Position numbers and translations under genes: made by a program
In this document: positions 1 through 7,548 of the stretch, piece after piece
Layout: each line of letters opens with the position of its first letter
Position numbering within the stretch: the stretch's first letter is position 1
DNA from: Clostridiales bacterium
Lineage (GTDB): Bacteria; Bacillota; Clostridia; Christensenellales; Aristaeellaceae
Assembly (NCBI GenBank): GCA_015056315.1
Contig: SVGN01000019.1
Coordinates: 1-46,800, forward strand
Direction of reading: 5' to 3'
Length of the DNA: 46,800 nt
The notes under the pieces: model-generated
What the model was told of the DNA's origin: nothing
The model's input: the letters and a program-made list of their open reading frames with translations, nothing else
The model's database searches: none

Positions 1-2
1 GC

Positions 3-263
3 CGGGATGATGCTGCTGTAGAAACCTACGATGTGATGGCTGATAAGCGGGTCAACAACTACATCGGCTCCGGCTCTACATGGGAGAACCTGAAGCTGAT
101 CCCGAAAGGGAAGGAGCCGCAGCTGAATCCTCTGAAGGAATCTGACAAGGCCGTTTTGCTGAACGGTCTGGATGGCATCATCTCTCAGGCGTTGCAAGAT
201 AAGATCTGGGAGATGATCTGGAGAAGGTGGTGTGCGTATGAAGATCTTTGCCATTCGAGATGA
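3..263 (+). CDS. C-terminal part of an unrecognised protein (5' end outside window)
   Basis: The frame is open from the first bases of the window to a TGA at 261-263. It includes a GTG and an ATG at 33-38, but no SD site precedes them, so this is more likely the tail of a longer gene than a complete small gene. The visible 86 residues are hydrophilic, end in a Trp-rich helix (IWEMIWRRW) and match no domain I know. The stop lies 26 nt inside the next gene, which suggests translational coupling with the DUF2442/HTH protein. No function is assigned. Confidence 0.4.
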   Translation, partial: RDDAAVETYDVMADKRVNNYIGSGSTWENLKLIPKGKEPQLNPLKESDKAVLLNGLDGIISQALQDKIWEMIWRRWCAYEDLCHSR

Positions 264-1053
264 ATCTGCCGCTGATCAGATTGATCTTGCTTATCTACTT
301 TACTACGAGATGGAGAAGCGGTTCTATATCGAGCTGCCCGAAAATGCAGATCCTTGGGAAACGCCACTGCTTCTGTCCTCTTTCGTGAAGAACGGCGAGA
401 CTTCCATCAACTCCTATTGGAGCAAGATGTGGGTGCAGCAGCGCATTGTTCCTACGGATCGTCAGAACCTTGGACAGGTGCTCAAAGACAACAACCTGAA
501 AGAGTACGATGAGTTTGGTCTGCTGATGCTTTCCATGGGACGGTGTGCGCAGGATGATTACTACCTTGTGCCTATTGAGGAAACTGAGTTGCCCGATAAT
601 ATCCGGAAGCGTTTTACTAAGCTGATCGAGGATGTGGTTCCTCTTGATGACTATTCGCTACTGGTGTTCTTCCGGGATGGTACGGTGAAGAAGTGCAGCA
701 TCAAAGAGCGCTACGAAGATGCATCTTCTTTTCAGGTGCTGTTCAGGAATGAGGATTACTTTTATGCAGTCAATCTTCAGCCGGGAGGCCATGGCGTGGA
801 GTGGGACGTGAACCTGAGCGTCAGTGCAGCCACGCTGTACCGCATCGGCAAGAAAGTGCCGCTGAGTGTTTCCGACTTCCGGAACTTCGTTGTGCATCGT
901 GTTGTGAATGTGGCAGAAGCTGCGGAAATCTTGGGCTGCAGCAGGCAGAATATTGATTATTTGACAAGGACAGGGAAGCTGCATCCTATCAAGCGTTCCG
1001 GGAAGGATACGCTGTATTTGAAGAGTGAGATTTTGAAGCGGAACTGGCAGTGA
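238..1053 (+). CDS. DUF2442 protein with C-terminal MerR/excisionase-type helix-turn-helix
   Basis: This is a protein of 271 residues. The ATG at 238 is chosen because GAGAAGG (221-227) lies 10 nt upstream; a GTG at 232 is also possible. The first ~130 residues resemble an uncharacterised family of gut Firmicutes. Residues ~135-215 fit DUF2442, with the pattern 'VPLDDYSLLVFFRDGTVKK' and a later VEWDVNLSVSAATLY segment. The last ~50 residues (VAEAAEILGCSRQNIDYL, then a basic Y-L-K-S-E-I end) form an HTH_17-like DNA-binding domain. DUF2442 proteins often sit beside toxin-antitoxin or mobile-element genes, and a regulatory role is inferred only from the HTH. It precedes the restriction operon but is separated from it by a promoter, so it is probably its own unit. 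Confidence 0.6.
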   Translation: MKIFAIRDESAADQIDLAYLLYYEMEKRFYIELPENADPWETPLLLSSFVKNGETSINSYWSKMWVQQRIVPTDRQNLGQVLKDNNLKEYDEFGLLMLSMGRCAQDDYYLVPIEETELPDNIRKRFTKLIEDVVPLDDYSLLVFFRDGTVKKCSIKERYEDASSFQVLFRNEDYFYAVNLQPGGHGVEWDVNLSVSAATLYRIGKKVPLSVSDFRNFVVHRVVNVAEAAEILGCSRQNIDYLTRTGKLHPIKRSGKDTLYLKSEILKRNWQ

Positions 1054-1075
1054 AAAGCGAAACTTAACAAGGCTA

Positions 1076-1093
1076 CATGATGAAAACATCATG
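1076..1093 (+). other. Short perfect hairpin downstream of the DUF2442/HTH gene
   Basis: CATGATG-AAAA-CATCATG is a perfect 7-bp stem 22 nt after the stop codon. It is not followed by a T-run, so it may be an mRNA 3' end or an operator dyad upstream of the methyltransferase promoter rather than a classic terminator. Confidence 0.4.
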
Positions 1094-1175
1094 GGGCATA
1101 ATTGTTGTAGAGTACCGTACAGACTCATACAGCATACAAATTATACCATCACGCACATCATAAACGATGTTCATC

Positions 1176-1204
1176 TTGACGATAGTGTGATAAAGTGGTA
1201 CAAT
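1176..1204 (+). promoter_or_regulatory. Sigma-A-type promoter of the restriction-modification operon
   Basis: A -35 box TTGACG (1176-1181), 17-nt spacer and -10 box TACAAT (1199-1204) lie 37 nt before the methyltransferase ATG. The AT-rich flanks include several GATG/CATC half-sites that could serve an operator, but no controller protein gene is present. Confidence 0.7.
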
Positions 1205-1240
1205 TTTATATAATTATGCTCATTCGGGAGGCGTCTTTGT

Positions 1241-2182
1241 ATGTTCTCGCTTGTGTCGTATTTTTGTGGTTGCGGCGGTCTTGATTTGGGCTTCCGTGGC
1301 GACTTTGAGTATAAGGGACACTATTACCCTCACCAGCCTTTCAACCTTCTTGCGGCGTATGATAATAACAATGCCTGCATCGAAACATACAATCGGTACT
1401 TTGGTAAAGGTGGTCATGTTGCTGATCTGAGCGATGCTGATCCAGCTAATATACCAGCAGCGGATGTTCTCATTGGTGGTTTCCCTTGTCAGGATTTTTC
1501 ATCATGTGGCCCTCAGCGGGGGTTGAGTTCCGAACGTGGTAGGCTATATCAGACAATGATTCGATATATGGAATACCACAAACCACGTGTAGTTGTGGGT
1601 GAGAATGTAATCAACCTTAAACGTATGGATGAAGGGACAGTAATCAATACGATTATTACCGACATCGAAAAAGCAGGATATAGAGTGAACGTATGGCAGC
1701 TATATGGCCCTGAATACGGGATTCCACAGACGCGCAATCGTCTATTTTTCGTGTGCGTAAGAAACGACCTAAAAGGAATGCCAGCGAGTCCAGAGCGACT
1801 TTATAGCGATGACTTTCGTAGTATCGAATGGGCGATAGGCGATCTTATCAATGTAGTTGATGAATCTGTGCCGAATCAAAGTCAGTATTTCGCTGCCGCA
1901 AAAGCTAAAAAAGGCAATGGGCAGGGTGACGAGGTTAACCAACGGAATCAACCCGCCTATACAATTCGAGCCAATCCCAAATCCCGTGTTCACTTTCATT
2001 ATGAACTTGATAGACGCTTAACTGTTCGAGAATGTGCGCGTATCCAAACATTCCCTGATGATTTCGTTTTTACACATTCTATGACTACAAGTATATCTCA
2101 GATCGGTAATGCGGTTCCTCCTGTCCTCGCATATATCGTGGCTCAGCAAATCGCATTGTATCTGGTACGTCAGGAGGGTTAA
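1241..2182 (+). CDS. C5-cytosine DNA methyltransferase (modification enzyme)
   Basis: This enzyme transfers a methyl group from S-adenosylmethionine to C5 of cytosine and so protects the host DNA from the linked nuclease. Its 313 residues carry the family motifs in order: motif I (FCGCGGLDLGF, 8-18), motif IV with the catalytic Cys83 (GGFPCQDFS), motif VI (E121-N122-V123), motif VIII (QTRNRLFFV), motif IX (RECARIQTFPDDF) and motif X (QIGNAVPP). The start is supported by GGGAGG at 1226-1231. Motif I has C-G-C-G-G instead of the common A/G-G-A/G-G-G, as in some other family members. The target-recognition region between motifs VIII and IX is short (~80 residues). It leads a four-gene operon; the next gene starts 3 nt after its stop. 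The target sequence cannot be read from the gene. Confidence 0.95.
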   Translation: MFSLVSYFCGCGGLDLGFRGDFEYKGHYYPHQPFNLLAAYDNNNACIETYNRYFGKGGHVADLSDADPANIPAADVLIGGFPCQDFSSCGPQRGLSSERGRLYQTMIRYMEYHKPRVVVGENVINLKRMDEGTVINTIITDIEKAGYRVNVWQLYGPEYGIPQTRNRLFFVCVRNDLKGMPASPERLYSDDFRSIEWAIGDLINVVDESVPNQSQYFAAAKAKKGNGQGDEVNQRNQPAYTIRANPKSRVHFHYELDRRLTVRECARIQTFPDDFVFTHSMTTSISQIGNAVPPVLAYIVAQQIALYLVRQEG

Positions 2183-2185
2183 TCC

Positions 2186-4552
2186 ATGAGTGAGATGAGT
2201 AATCGTGTTGACATAACGCCGACTCCACGAATTCTTCGCACGCTTGGTGAAATTCCGTTTCAGCCTTGGCAGTGTATCGCGGAATTGATTGATAACTCGA
2301 TTGATGCATTTTTAGATCCTGCCGCAACAGGTGATTACTCTGAAAGGAAAATAACTGTTGCTTGGTCGAAGGATACAGTTCCAACGCAACAGAGAACTCT
2401 TGAAATATGTGATAACGCACAGGGAATGACCCTCGATCAAATGCAAAATGCAGTACGAGCGGGATATTCTTCAAATGACCCAATTAGCAATCTGGGTCTC
2501 TTTGGCATGGGCTTCAATATCGCTACAGCACGCTTGGGCGAAGTAACATCTATATCGTCCACTCGTTCCGGTGATGAGTATTGGGTTAGCCTTACCTTGG
2601 ATTTCGATGCGCTCCTTCGATCTGGCAGATTTGAGGTGCCGGTAACATACGAAAAGAAATATGATAAATCTGAGCATGGTACGAAGATCATTGTTTCAAA
2701 ACTGAAAAGTGGTATTCCTGAGACACTATCCATGAAGGAAAATGATATCCGTCGCATACTGCAAAAAGTATATTCACCTTTGCTTATGTCAACTGACATT
2801 GTTATTCTTGTAAAAGGAAAGCAGTTGGTTGCGCAACCTCATTGTGTTTGGAGCGATTCCAGATATGTTATGTGGGAAAAGCGTCCTGTGCCAGCATATA
2901 TTCAGATTGACCATTCCTTTGGAGTACAGCACTTCGATCTTGTAAAAAATAGGTACCTTACTCAGGACGAAATTGATACGCTACTTTCAGAAACTAATAA
3001 CGGTGAGTCCATTCCGAGCCATATCGTTCCAAGGGAAAAAAGGCTCCGTGGATGGATTGGAATTCAGAGATACTCAAACCCTGATGACTATGGCATCGAC
3101 TTTATCAGAAATGGACGAAAGATCCTCATGTCTGATAAGAGCCTGTTTTACTATGAGAACCCTTGGACGGGCACTAAAGAAATCCAGTATCCGGTAGAAT
3201 TGGGTTCAACGGTTGGTGGTAGAATTGTTGGAGAACTCCATGTGGATTTCCTTCTGCCAACATATCAAAAGAATGATTTTGACAGAACCGACTACTCATG
3301 GAGGCAAACTATTGAGTATATCTGCGGTATTGGCCCATATCTGCCAAAGGCTCGAAAAGCTAATGGAATTACAGAACCCGTAGAGGCACCAATACCCCTT
3401 CTTTGCAATGCGTATCGACGTACTGATCCTGGTACTAAGTGTTTAGCATTGCCTTCTGCCGTTGCAAAGCGTTTTCTTACCGAATTCCATCGTGGTAATT
3501 CTGACTATATTTCAGATGAACTCTGGTGGAAAGCTGCACAGGAAGAAGATCAAAAACGTAGTGGTGGTGGAGAATCGTCTGCTGTTAATCCAGGTCATAG
3601 TCCTACGGATGATATTGATAGCTATCTGAATGGGGGCAGTGCTCCTTTTGGTGGTACATCGCAACCACAAAGTCCGACTGTGCTGCCTTCTGTCACTCCA
3701 AGGAACCCTGCTCCTGTCCCTCTAACTACAAGCAAAGAGGAATTGCTCGCACGTGCTAATCGTGTGGAACAATTGACGGGCCAGTATGGATACGCAACCA
3801 TTTCCCCGATAAACGTAGAGGCCTACGAACTGAAAAGCGGACATATTCTGTCTAATGGCGAAAAGCGGCCTTGTTTCTTTGAAGCAGATGGGGTGTCGTG
3901 TATTTACATTTATGATCCTCGCCATACTGCTTTTACACAGTACCCAATGACCGCCAAAGGTGTTCTTTTGCAGTACCTTGCTGAAAGAATAAAGCTGCGA
4001 GATGGATCATTTGGCGGAGACATAGTGCAGATTTATTACCGGCTTGCTCAGGATATGATGCGCGAGACCCGTATTGACAAGGCTGCACTTCAAGAAAAAG
4101 CAGATGCTTTCTTCCAAATTTTACGGGAGAAGATGTCCGACGCACTTGCTGGAGTTAAGGATCAGGTCCTCTCTGTTATTCATGAATCTGCTGGAGAGGT
4201 GGAAGAAACGATTAGCGCATTGCTTACGGATGCGGACAGACTGATGGCATTCCAGAGCAAACAAACAGACGGTTACGACATATTTGATGTTCTTCCTGTG
4301 AGAACTCTGTTACGCCTTATTGATCGATTCCCTCAGTACATTTATGACGGGAAAGTACTGAAGGTGGTGTATATGAAAATAGCGCTATCGGATGAAAAGG
4401 CAACGGAACGTATGAGAGAAGAAGCAAAAGAAAGAATGCTGTCGTTTTTGAAAGATGGCGCCCGTATGCTCACTACAACAACTGTCCCAAATAAAAACGA
4501 ATTAGCCAGAGCAGCAATCAGTATAGATTTTCTTGCGGAGGCGCTGGTGTGA
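2186..4552 (+). CDS. MORC/MutL-like GHKL (HSP90-fold) ATPase of a restriction system
   Basis: This 788-residue protein begins with a GHKL ATP-binding domain: N-box E33-L-I-D-N37, DNAQGM (76-81, metal and adenine contact) and GLFGMGF (104-110, ATP-lid glycines). A Ser5-like/transducer segment follows to ~residue 420, then a Gly/Pro/Ser-rich linker (~450-525) and a helical C-terminal region. Prokaryotic MORC-type ATPases are known to be encoded with C5 methyltransferases and helicase-nucleases in restriction operons (Iyer, Abhiman and Aravind's MutL/MORC work). They are inferred to clamp or remodel DNA when unmodified sites are found. It starts 3 nt after the methyltransferase stop and shares GTGA with the helicase start, so the three proteins are probably made in balance. 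No nuclease motif is visible in it. Confidence 0.85.
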   Translation: MSEMSNRVDITPTPRILRTLGEIPFQPWQCIAELIDNSIDAFLDPAATGDYSERKITVAWSKDTVPTQQRTLEICDNAQGMTLDQMQNAVRAGYSSNDPISNLGLFGMGFNIATARLGEVTSISSTRSGDEYWVSLTLDFDALLRSGRFEVPVTYEKKYDKSEHGTKIIVSKLKSGIPETLSMKENDIRRILQKVYSPLLMSTDIVILVKGKQLVAQPHCVWSDSRYVMWEKRPVPAYIQIDHSFGVQHFDLVKNRYLTQDEIDTLLSETNNGESIPSHIVPREKRLRGWIGIQRYSNPDDYGIDFIRNGRKILMSDKSLFYYENPWTGTKEIQYPVELGSTVGGRIVGELHVDFLLPTYQKNDFDRTDYSWRQTIEYICGIGPYLPKARKANGITEPVEAPIPLLCNAYRRTDPGTKCLALPSAVAKRFLTEFHRGNSDYISDELWWKAAQEEDQKRSGGGESSAVNPGHSPTDDIDSYLNGGSAPFGGTSQPQSPTVLPSVTPRNPAPVPLTTSKEELLARANRVEQLTGQYGYATISPINVEAYELKSGHILSNGEKRPCFFEADGVSCIYIYDPRHTAFTQYPMTAKGVLLQYLAERIKLRDGSFGGDIVQIYYRLAQDMMRETRIDKAALQEKADAFFQILREKMSDALAGVKDQVLSVIHESAGEVEETISALLTDADRLMAFQSKQTDGYDIFDVLPVRTLLRLIDRFPQYIYDGKVLKVVYMKIALSDEKATERMREEAKERMLSFLKDGARMLTTTTVPNKNELARAAISIDFLAEALV

Positions 4553-6216
4553 GCACGTTTTTGACAGAAGATATTACGTCGGGGCGTAATTGGAGAGGGC
4601 TTGAGCGTGCGGTTGCACGTATCATGCTACATTTAGGCTGGCATGATGTCACTGTAATCGGTGGCACCGGGGATCAAGGCGGAGATGTTCTGGGGACTAA
4701 GTATGATACTAATTCTGGTCAAGAACGTGCTTGGGTTGTTCAATGCAAAGCTGTAACAGGTAGCAACTATGTGGGAAAGGGCGCTGTCGACGAAGCTATA
4801 CATGCCCTATCCCAATATGATGCTTCAACAGCTGCGGTGGCAACAAATGGCGAGTTTACCGCATCTGCAGTCAAGCGGAAAGATAACCTGTGCGCAGGCG
4901 GTTTTGATACACGGCTGTGGAACGGTTTTTTTCTAAGCGAGCTCGCTGATCGCATGCCAGATAAACCGGTAAGGCAGCGTTCATTACGACCTTATCAGCA
5001 GACAATCGTTGATAAGGTAATGACAAAATACAACAAAGGCGACAAACGTGCATTTTACATTGTAGCTACGGGACTTGGAAAAACGGTCATAGCTGCTTCG
5101 ATCGCTATGCAGCTATGGGAAGCAGGTTGTCATCGAATTCTGGTGTTATGCCACGCGACCGACCTTGCTCTGCAGCTGGAACAAGGATTCTGGCCACAGA
5201 TTGTTAAGCAAATACCGACATCCGTGTTTTACGGGGGACTTCCCCCAAGGAATACCGAAGGTATATGTTTTGGTCTGTATCAGAGCCTGTTGGGTTATTT
5301 GCCCGGTATTGAGCCGGATCGTTTTGATGCGATAATCATTGATGAAGCTCATCATGCAATGGCTCAAGGCTTCAGACGCTGTATAGATACGTTGAAACCA
5401 AGATTTCTTATCGGAATGACTGCCACTCCATGGCGCGGAGATGGCAAACAGTTAACCGAAGTGTTTGGGGAGCCAGTTGAAAAGGTTTCTTTGGTGGATG
5501 GAATGGCGATGGGTTATCTTTCAAAGGTCGATTATCGCATCTTTTGTGATAACATAAATTGGGATGAAGTTGATCGTCTTGCAAAAACGCGCGTAACAAT
5601 GCGTGATCTCAATCGAAGGCTTTTTTTACCCCAACGGGATGAAGCGGTTATTGCAGAAATAAAGAAAGTAGCTGCTGGAATTGATAATCCACGAATCGCC
5701 ATTTTTTCTCCATCCTTGAAGCACAGTGAACATTTTGCAAGTCTTTTGAGCGGTAGTGGAATTCCATGTACATCACTGTCATGTAGTGATAAGATCGAAC
5801 GCAGACGTAGATTACTGGCTTTCTCCACTGGAAAGTATTCCGCTGTAACTGCGGTCGATGTCATGAACGAGGGTATTGATGTTCCTGATGTTAATATTCT
5901 GGTGTTTTTGCGCGCTACGCATTCTCGAAGGATTTTTGTTCAGCAACTTGGTAGAGGTTTGCGTATCGCAGATGATAAGGAAAAAGTAATCGTTCTTGAT
6001 TTCGTTTCAGATATACGTCGTCTTGCCGATGTTATAGATTTCAATAATGAGGGTAAAGATGCTGGCGCAAAACGCGAGGTGCTTTTCCTAAAAGATGGAG
6101 TTGTAACATTCACAAATGAACGTATGGCTGAGTTTGTTCAGATGTGGCTTGAAGATGTTGCAGACCTTGGCAATGTCGACGACAGTGCACAATTAACTTT
6201 TCCGGAGGGAATGTAA
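4549..6216 (+). CDS. Restriction endonuclease-helicase fusion: Mrr-like PD-(D/E)XK domain plus SF2 helicase
   Basis: This is the likely cleaving and translocating subunit (555 residues). Residues ~12-115 form a Mrr-cat-like nuclease: GDQGGD (Asp46) and VVQCK (Gln65-x-Lys67), the Q-x-K variant common in Mrr proteins. Residues ~140-330 are the first helicase lobe, with Walker A ATGLGKT (173-179), DEAH (265-268) and TATPWRGD. The second lobe has the MNEGIDVP segment and motif VI QQLGRGLR. The GTG start overlaps the ATPase stop (GTGA), implying coupling. DNA cleavage depends on the organisation typical of such systems, in which recognition may lie in the ATPase or in a partner. The nuclease residues look intact. 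Confidence 0.9.
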   Translation: MSTFLTEDITSGRNWRGLERAVARIMLHLGWHDVTVIGGTGDQGGDVLGTKYDTNSGQERAWVVQCKAVTGSNYVGKGAVDEAIHALSQYDASTAAVATNGEFTASAVKRKDNLCAGGFDTRLWNGFFLSELADRMPDKPVRQRSLRPYQQTIVDKVMTKYNKGDKRAFYIVATGLGKTVIAASIAMQLWEAGCHRILVLCHATDLALQLEQGFWPQIVKQIPTSVFYGGLPPRNTEGICFGLYQSLLGYLPGIEPDRFDAIIIDEAHHAMAQGFRRCIDTLKPRFLIGMTATPWRGDGKQLTEVFGEPVEKVSLVDGMAMGYLSKVDYRIFCDNINWDEVDRLAKTRVTMRDLNRRLFLPQRDEAVIAEIKKVAAGIDNPRIAIFSPSLKHSEHFASLLSGSGIPCTSLSCSDKIERRRRLLAFSTGKYSAVTAVDVMNEGIDVPDVNILVFLRATHSRRIFVQQLGRGLRIADDKEKVIVLDFVSDIRRLADVIDFNNEGKDAGAKREVLFLKDGVVTFTNERMAEFVQMWLEDVADLGNVDDSAQLTFPEGM

Positions 6217-6779
6217 TGGCAAAGGTAAATATACCGGAAGAAAAGAGATCGCAGATTTTTGCACTTGCCTATGAACGGGCTGATTCCTTTGGGTATGCCA
6301 CGCGAAATAGGCCAGATAACGGAATGTTCATGAATAACCTTGTCAACGATCCCGAGATTGGTGGCGTACTGGCACAGTTTATGCCACAAGAGGCTGTCAA
6401 AACGTACATTAAGGATACTATACTGAACCACTATACCAAGGATTTGGTTAAGCGTAAGAGTGCGGCAATAGAACCAGTGGCTGTTTTTCAGACGGTATTT
6501 GGTGTTGATACACTCTTTGTCGGAGAAAAGAAGCCGGTGGCTGTATGCCGGAGTGCTGACAATGATGTATATGTGTTAAGTGTTGGGACATACCTTAAGT
6601 GGGAAACAGCTCTTCGAAAGGCACTTGAACATATCGCGTCTATGGATACTATTCCCAAGGATCATATTCATATTTGCCTCGGTCTCGTGGTAATCAATGA
6701 TGACATTACGATTGGAGATAAACGTCACATTGAAGCGGCATTGGATATGATCGGGGCAAAGGTTTACTTCGTAGGATGA
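6216..6779 (+). CDS. Conserved small protein of the restriction operon, function unknown
   Basis: The last gene of the operon encodes 187 residues. Its ATG shares one base with the helicase stop (TAATG) and is preceded by GGAGGGA, so it belongs to the same transcript. The sequence is a soluble alpha/beta mix: a helical first 90 residues, then predicted strands (VAVFQTVFGVD, KPVAVCRS, VYVLSVGTYL) and a last half with HIHICLGLVVIND. I recognise no catalytic motif or known domain. Being locked to the operon by overlap, it is inferred to be an accessory, specificity or inhibitor subunit. Confidence 0.75.
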   Translation: MAKVNIPEEKRSQIFALAYERADSFGYATRNRPDNGMFMNNLVNDPEIGGVLAQFMPQEAVKTYIKDTILNHYTKDLVKRKSAAIEPVAVFQTVFGVDTLFVGEKKPVAVCRSADNDVYVLSVGTYLKWETALRKALEHIASMDTIPKDHIHICLGLVVINDDITIGDKRHIEAALDMIGAKVYFVG

Positions 6780-6786
6780 GAATATG

Positions 6787-6824
6787 GCTCCCTGCGGCTG
6801 TACGACAGTCGCAGGGAGCTTTTT
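6787..6824 (+). terminator. Intrinsic terminator of the restriction operon
   Basis: GCTCCCTGCG (6787-6796) pairs with CGCAGGGAGC (6810-6819) and the stem continues inward through CTGT/ACAG to an ACG loop, about 15 bp, followed by TTTTT (6820-6824). It lies 7 nt after the operon's last stop. Confidence 0.95.
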
Positions 6825-6923
6825 GGTTTGCGTGATTTAGCAAAAAACGATCACCAGCAGAACTGGTTAGATTGAAATAGCTTTATCCAAGCTAAGTTCA
6901 TTGGGCTTTATGTGTGTGATAAA

Positions 6924-7385
6924 TCACTTTATTTCATGTTCTCGCAGCAAAATAGCAAGCAAAATCACACAATTATGTGGGATTTGAGCTTGAAAAATCA
7001 CATTTTTATGTGCCAACAGGATCAAAATGCACAACTTCGTCCGCTCGTACGGCTGAAAGCGTAAAAAGCTGTTCAGATACCTTGCCTCAAAGGTGGCGGC
7101 CTGTGAGCGGATATAGTCCAGCATAGCATTGCGGACGGCGATGGCGGCATAGGTAATAAACTGAAACTCCTTTGCAGGTTCAAAACGATCAATGCAGCCA
7201 AACAGGCTCCAGGTGCCCTCCTGTATCAGATCGTCCATGTCTATATGAAAGGCTTCATTCAGTTCTTTCTGGGTGCTCCATATTTCGTATGCCGTCTTCC
7301 GGGAAGGTCGCCCACGTATATTTTCGGGGGCATCATCGCTTTGTTCCGTGTTGATTCGGAGCACGGCATCACGCTTTTTTTGCAT
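6924..7385 (-). pseudogene. Truncated sigma-70 region-2 gene, probably a mobile-element remnant
   Basis: Residues ~40-95 match sigma-70 region 2: DDLIQEGTWSLFGCIDRF followed by FITYAAIAVRNAMLDYIRSQ, the core-binding and -10-melting helices. Regions 3 and 4 are missing, and after ~residue 105 the frame runs through AT-rich repeats that yield an unrelated hydrophobic tail. The ATG at 7385 has no SD site and an in-frame TGA lies two codons upstream, so a longer N-terminus is excluded. Small sigma factors like this occur in integrative elements of gut Firmicutes. The gene is probably decayed, but a short region-2-only protein cannot be ruled out. Confidence 0.55.
6964..7016 (+). repeat. ATCACA repeat pair, 33 nt apart, at the 3' side of the sigma-like gene
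   Basis: Two related boxes, ATCACACAATTATGTG (from 6964) and ATCACATTTTTATGTG (from 6997), start exactly 33 nt apart. Each is itself an imperfect dyad (CACA..TGTG). Confidence 0.5.
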
Positions 7386-7401
7386 ATGTCAGGCGTGGAT
7401 C

Positions 7402-7452
7402 ATCACACTTTTATACCCATTTTCGGGCTTTACCATCACACTTTTCTGTGTG
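7402..7452 (+). repeat. Second ATCACA repeat pair, also 33 nt apart, at the 5' side of the sigma-like gene
   Basis: ATCACACTTTTATA (from 7402) and ATCACACTTTTCTGTGTG (from 7435) are again spaced by 33 nt and resemble the pair at 6964/6997. They sit just upstream of the sigma-like reading frame and close to the sharp rise in GC content that marks the end of the accessory segment. Confidence 0.5.
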
Positions 7453-7492
7453 TCCGCCTCCCCCTTCGCTCCTTCACTCCTTCTCCCCACAC

Positions 7493-7523
7493 AAAAGCCG
7501 CTGCACCCACAGGATGCAGCGGC
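7493..7523 (-). terminator. Intrinsic terminator of the MFS exporter
   Basis: Read on the minus strand, GCCGCTGCA and TGCAGCGGC form a 9-bp stem with a 9-nt loop, followed by TTTTG. It lies 25 nt after the exporter stop. Confidence 0.9.
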
Positions 7524-7548
7524 CAAGTTTCACCAAACGATCATTCCC

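Noticed and set aside
1144..7439. TACCATCAC direct repeat at 1144-1152 and 7431-7439 as possible ends of the restriction island
   Set aside because: A 9-nt match in AT-rich DNA is expected by chance, the first copy lies inside the operon's promoter region, and no integrase or inverted ends accompany it.
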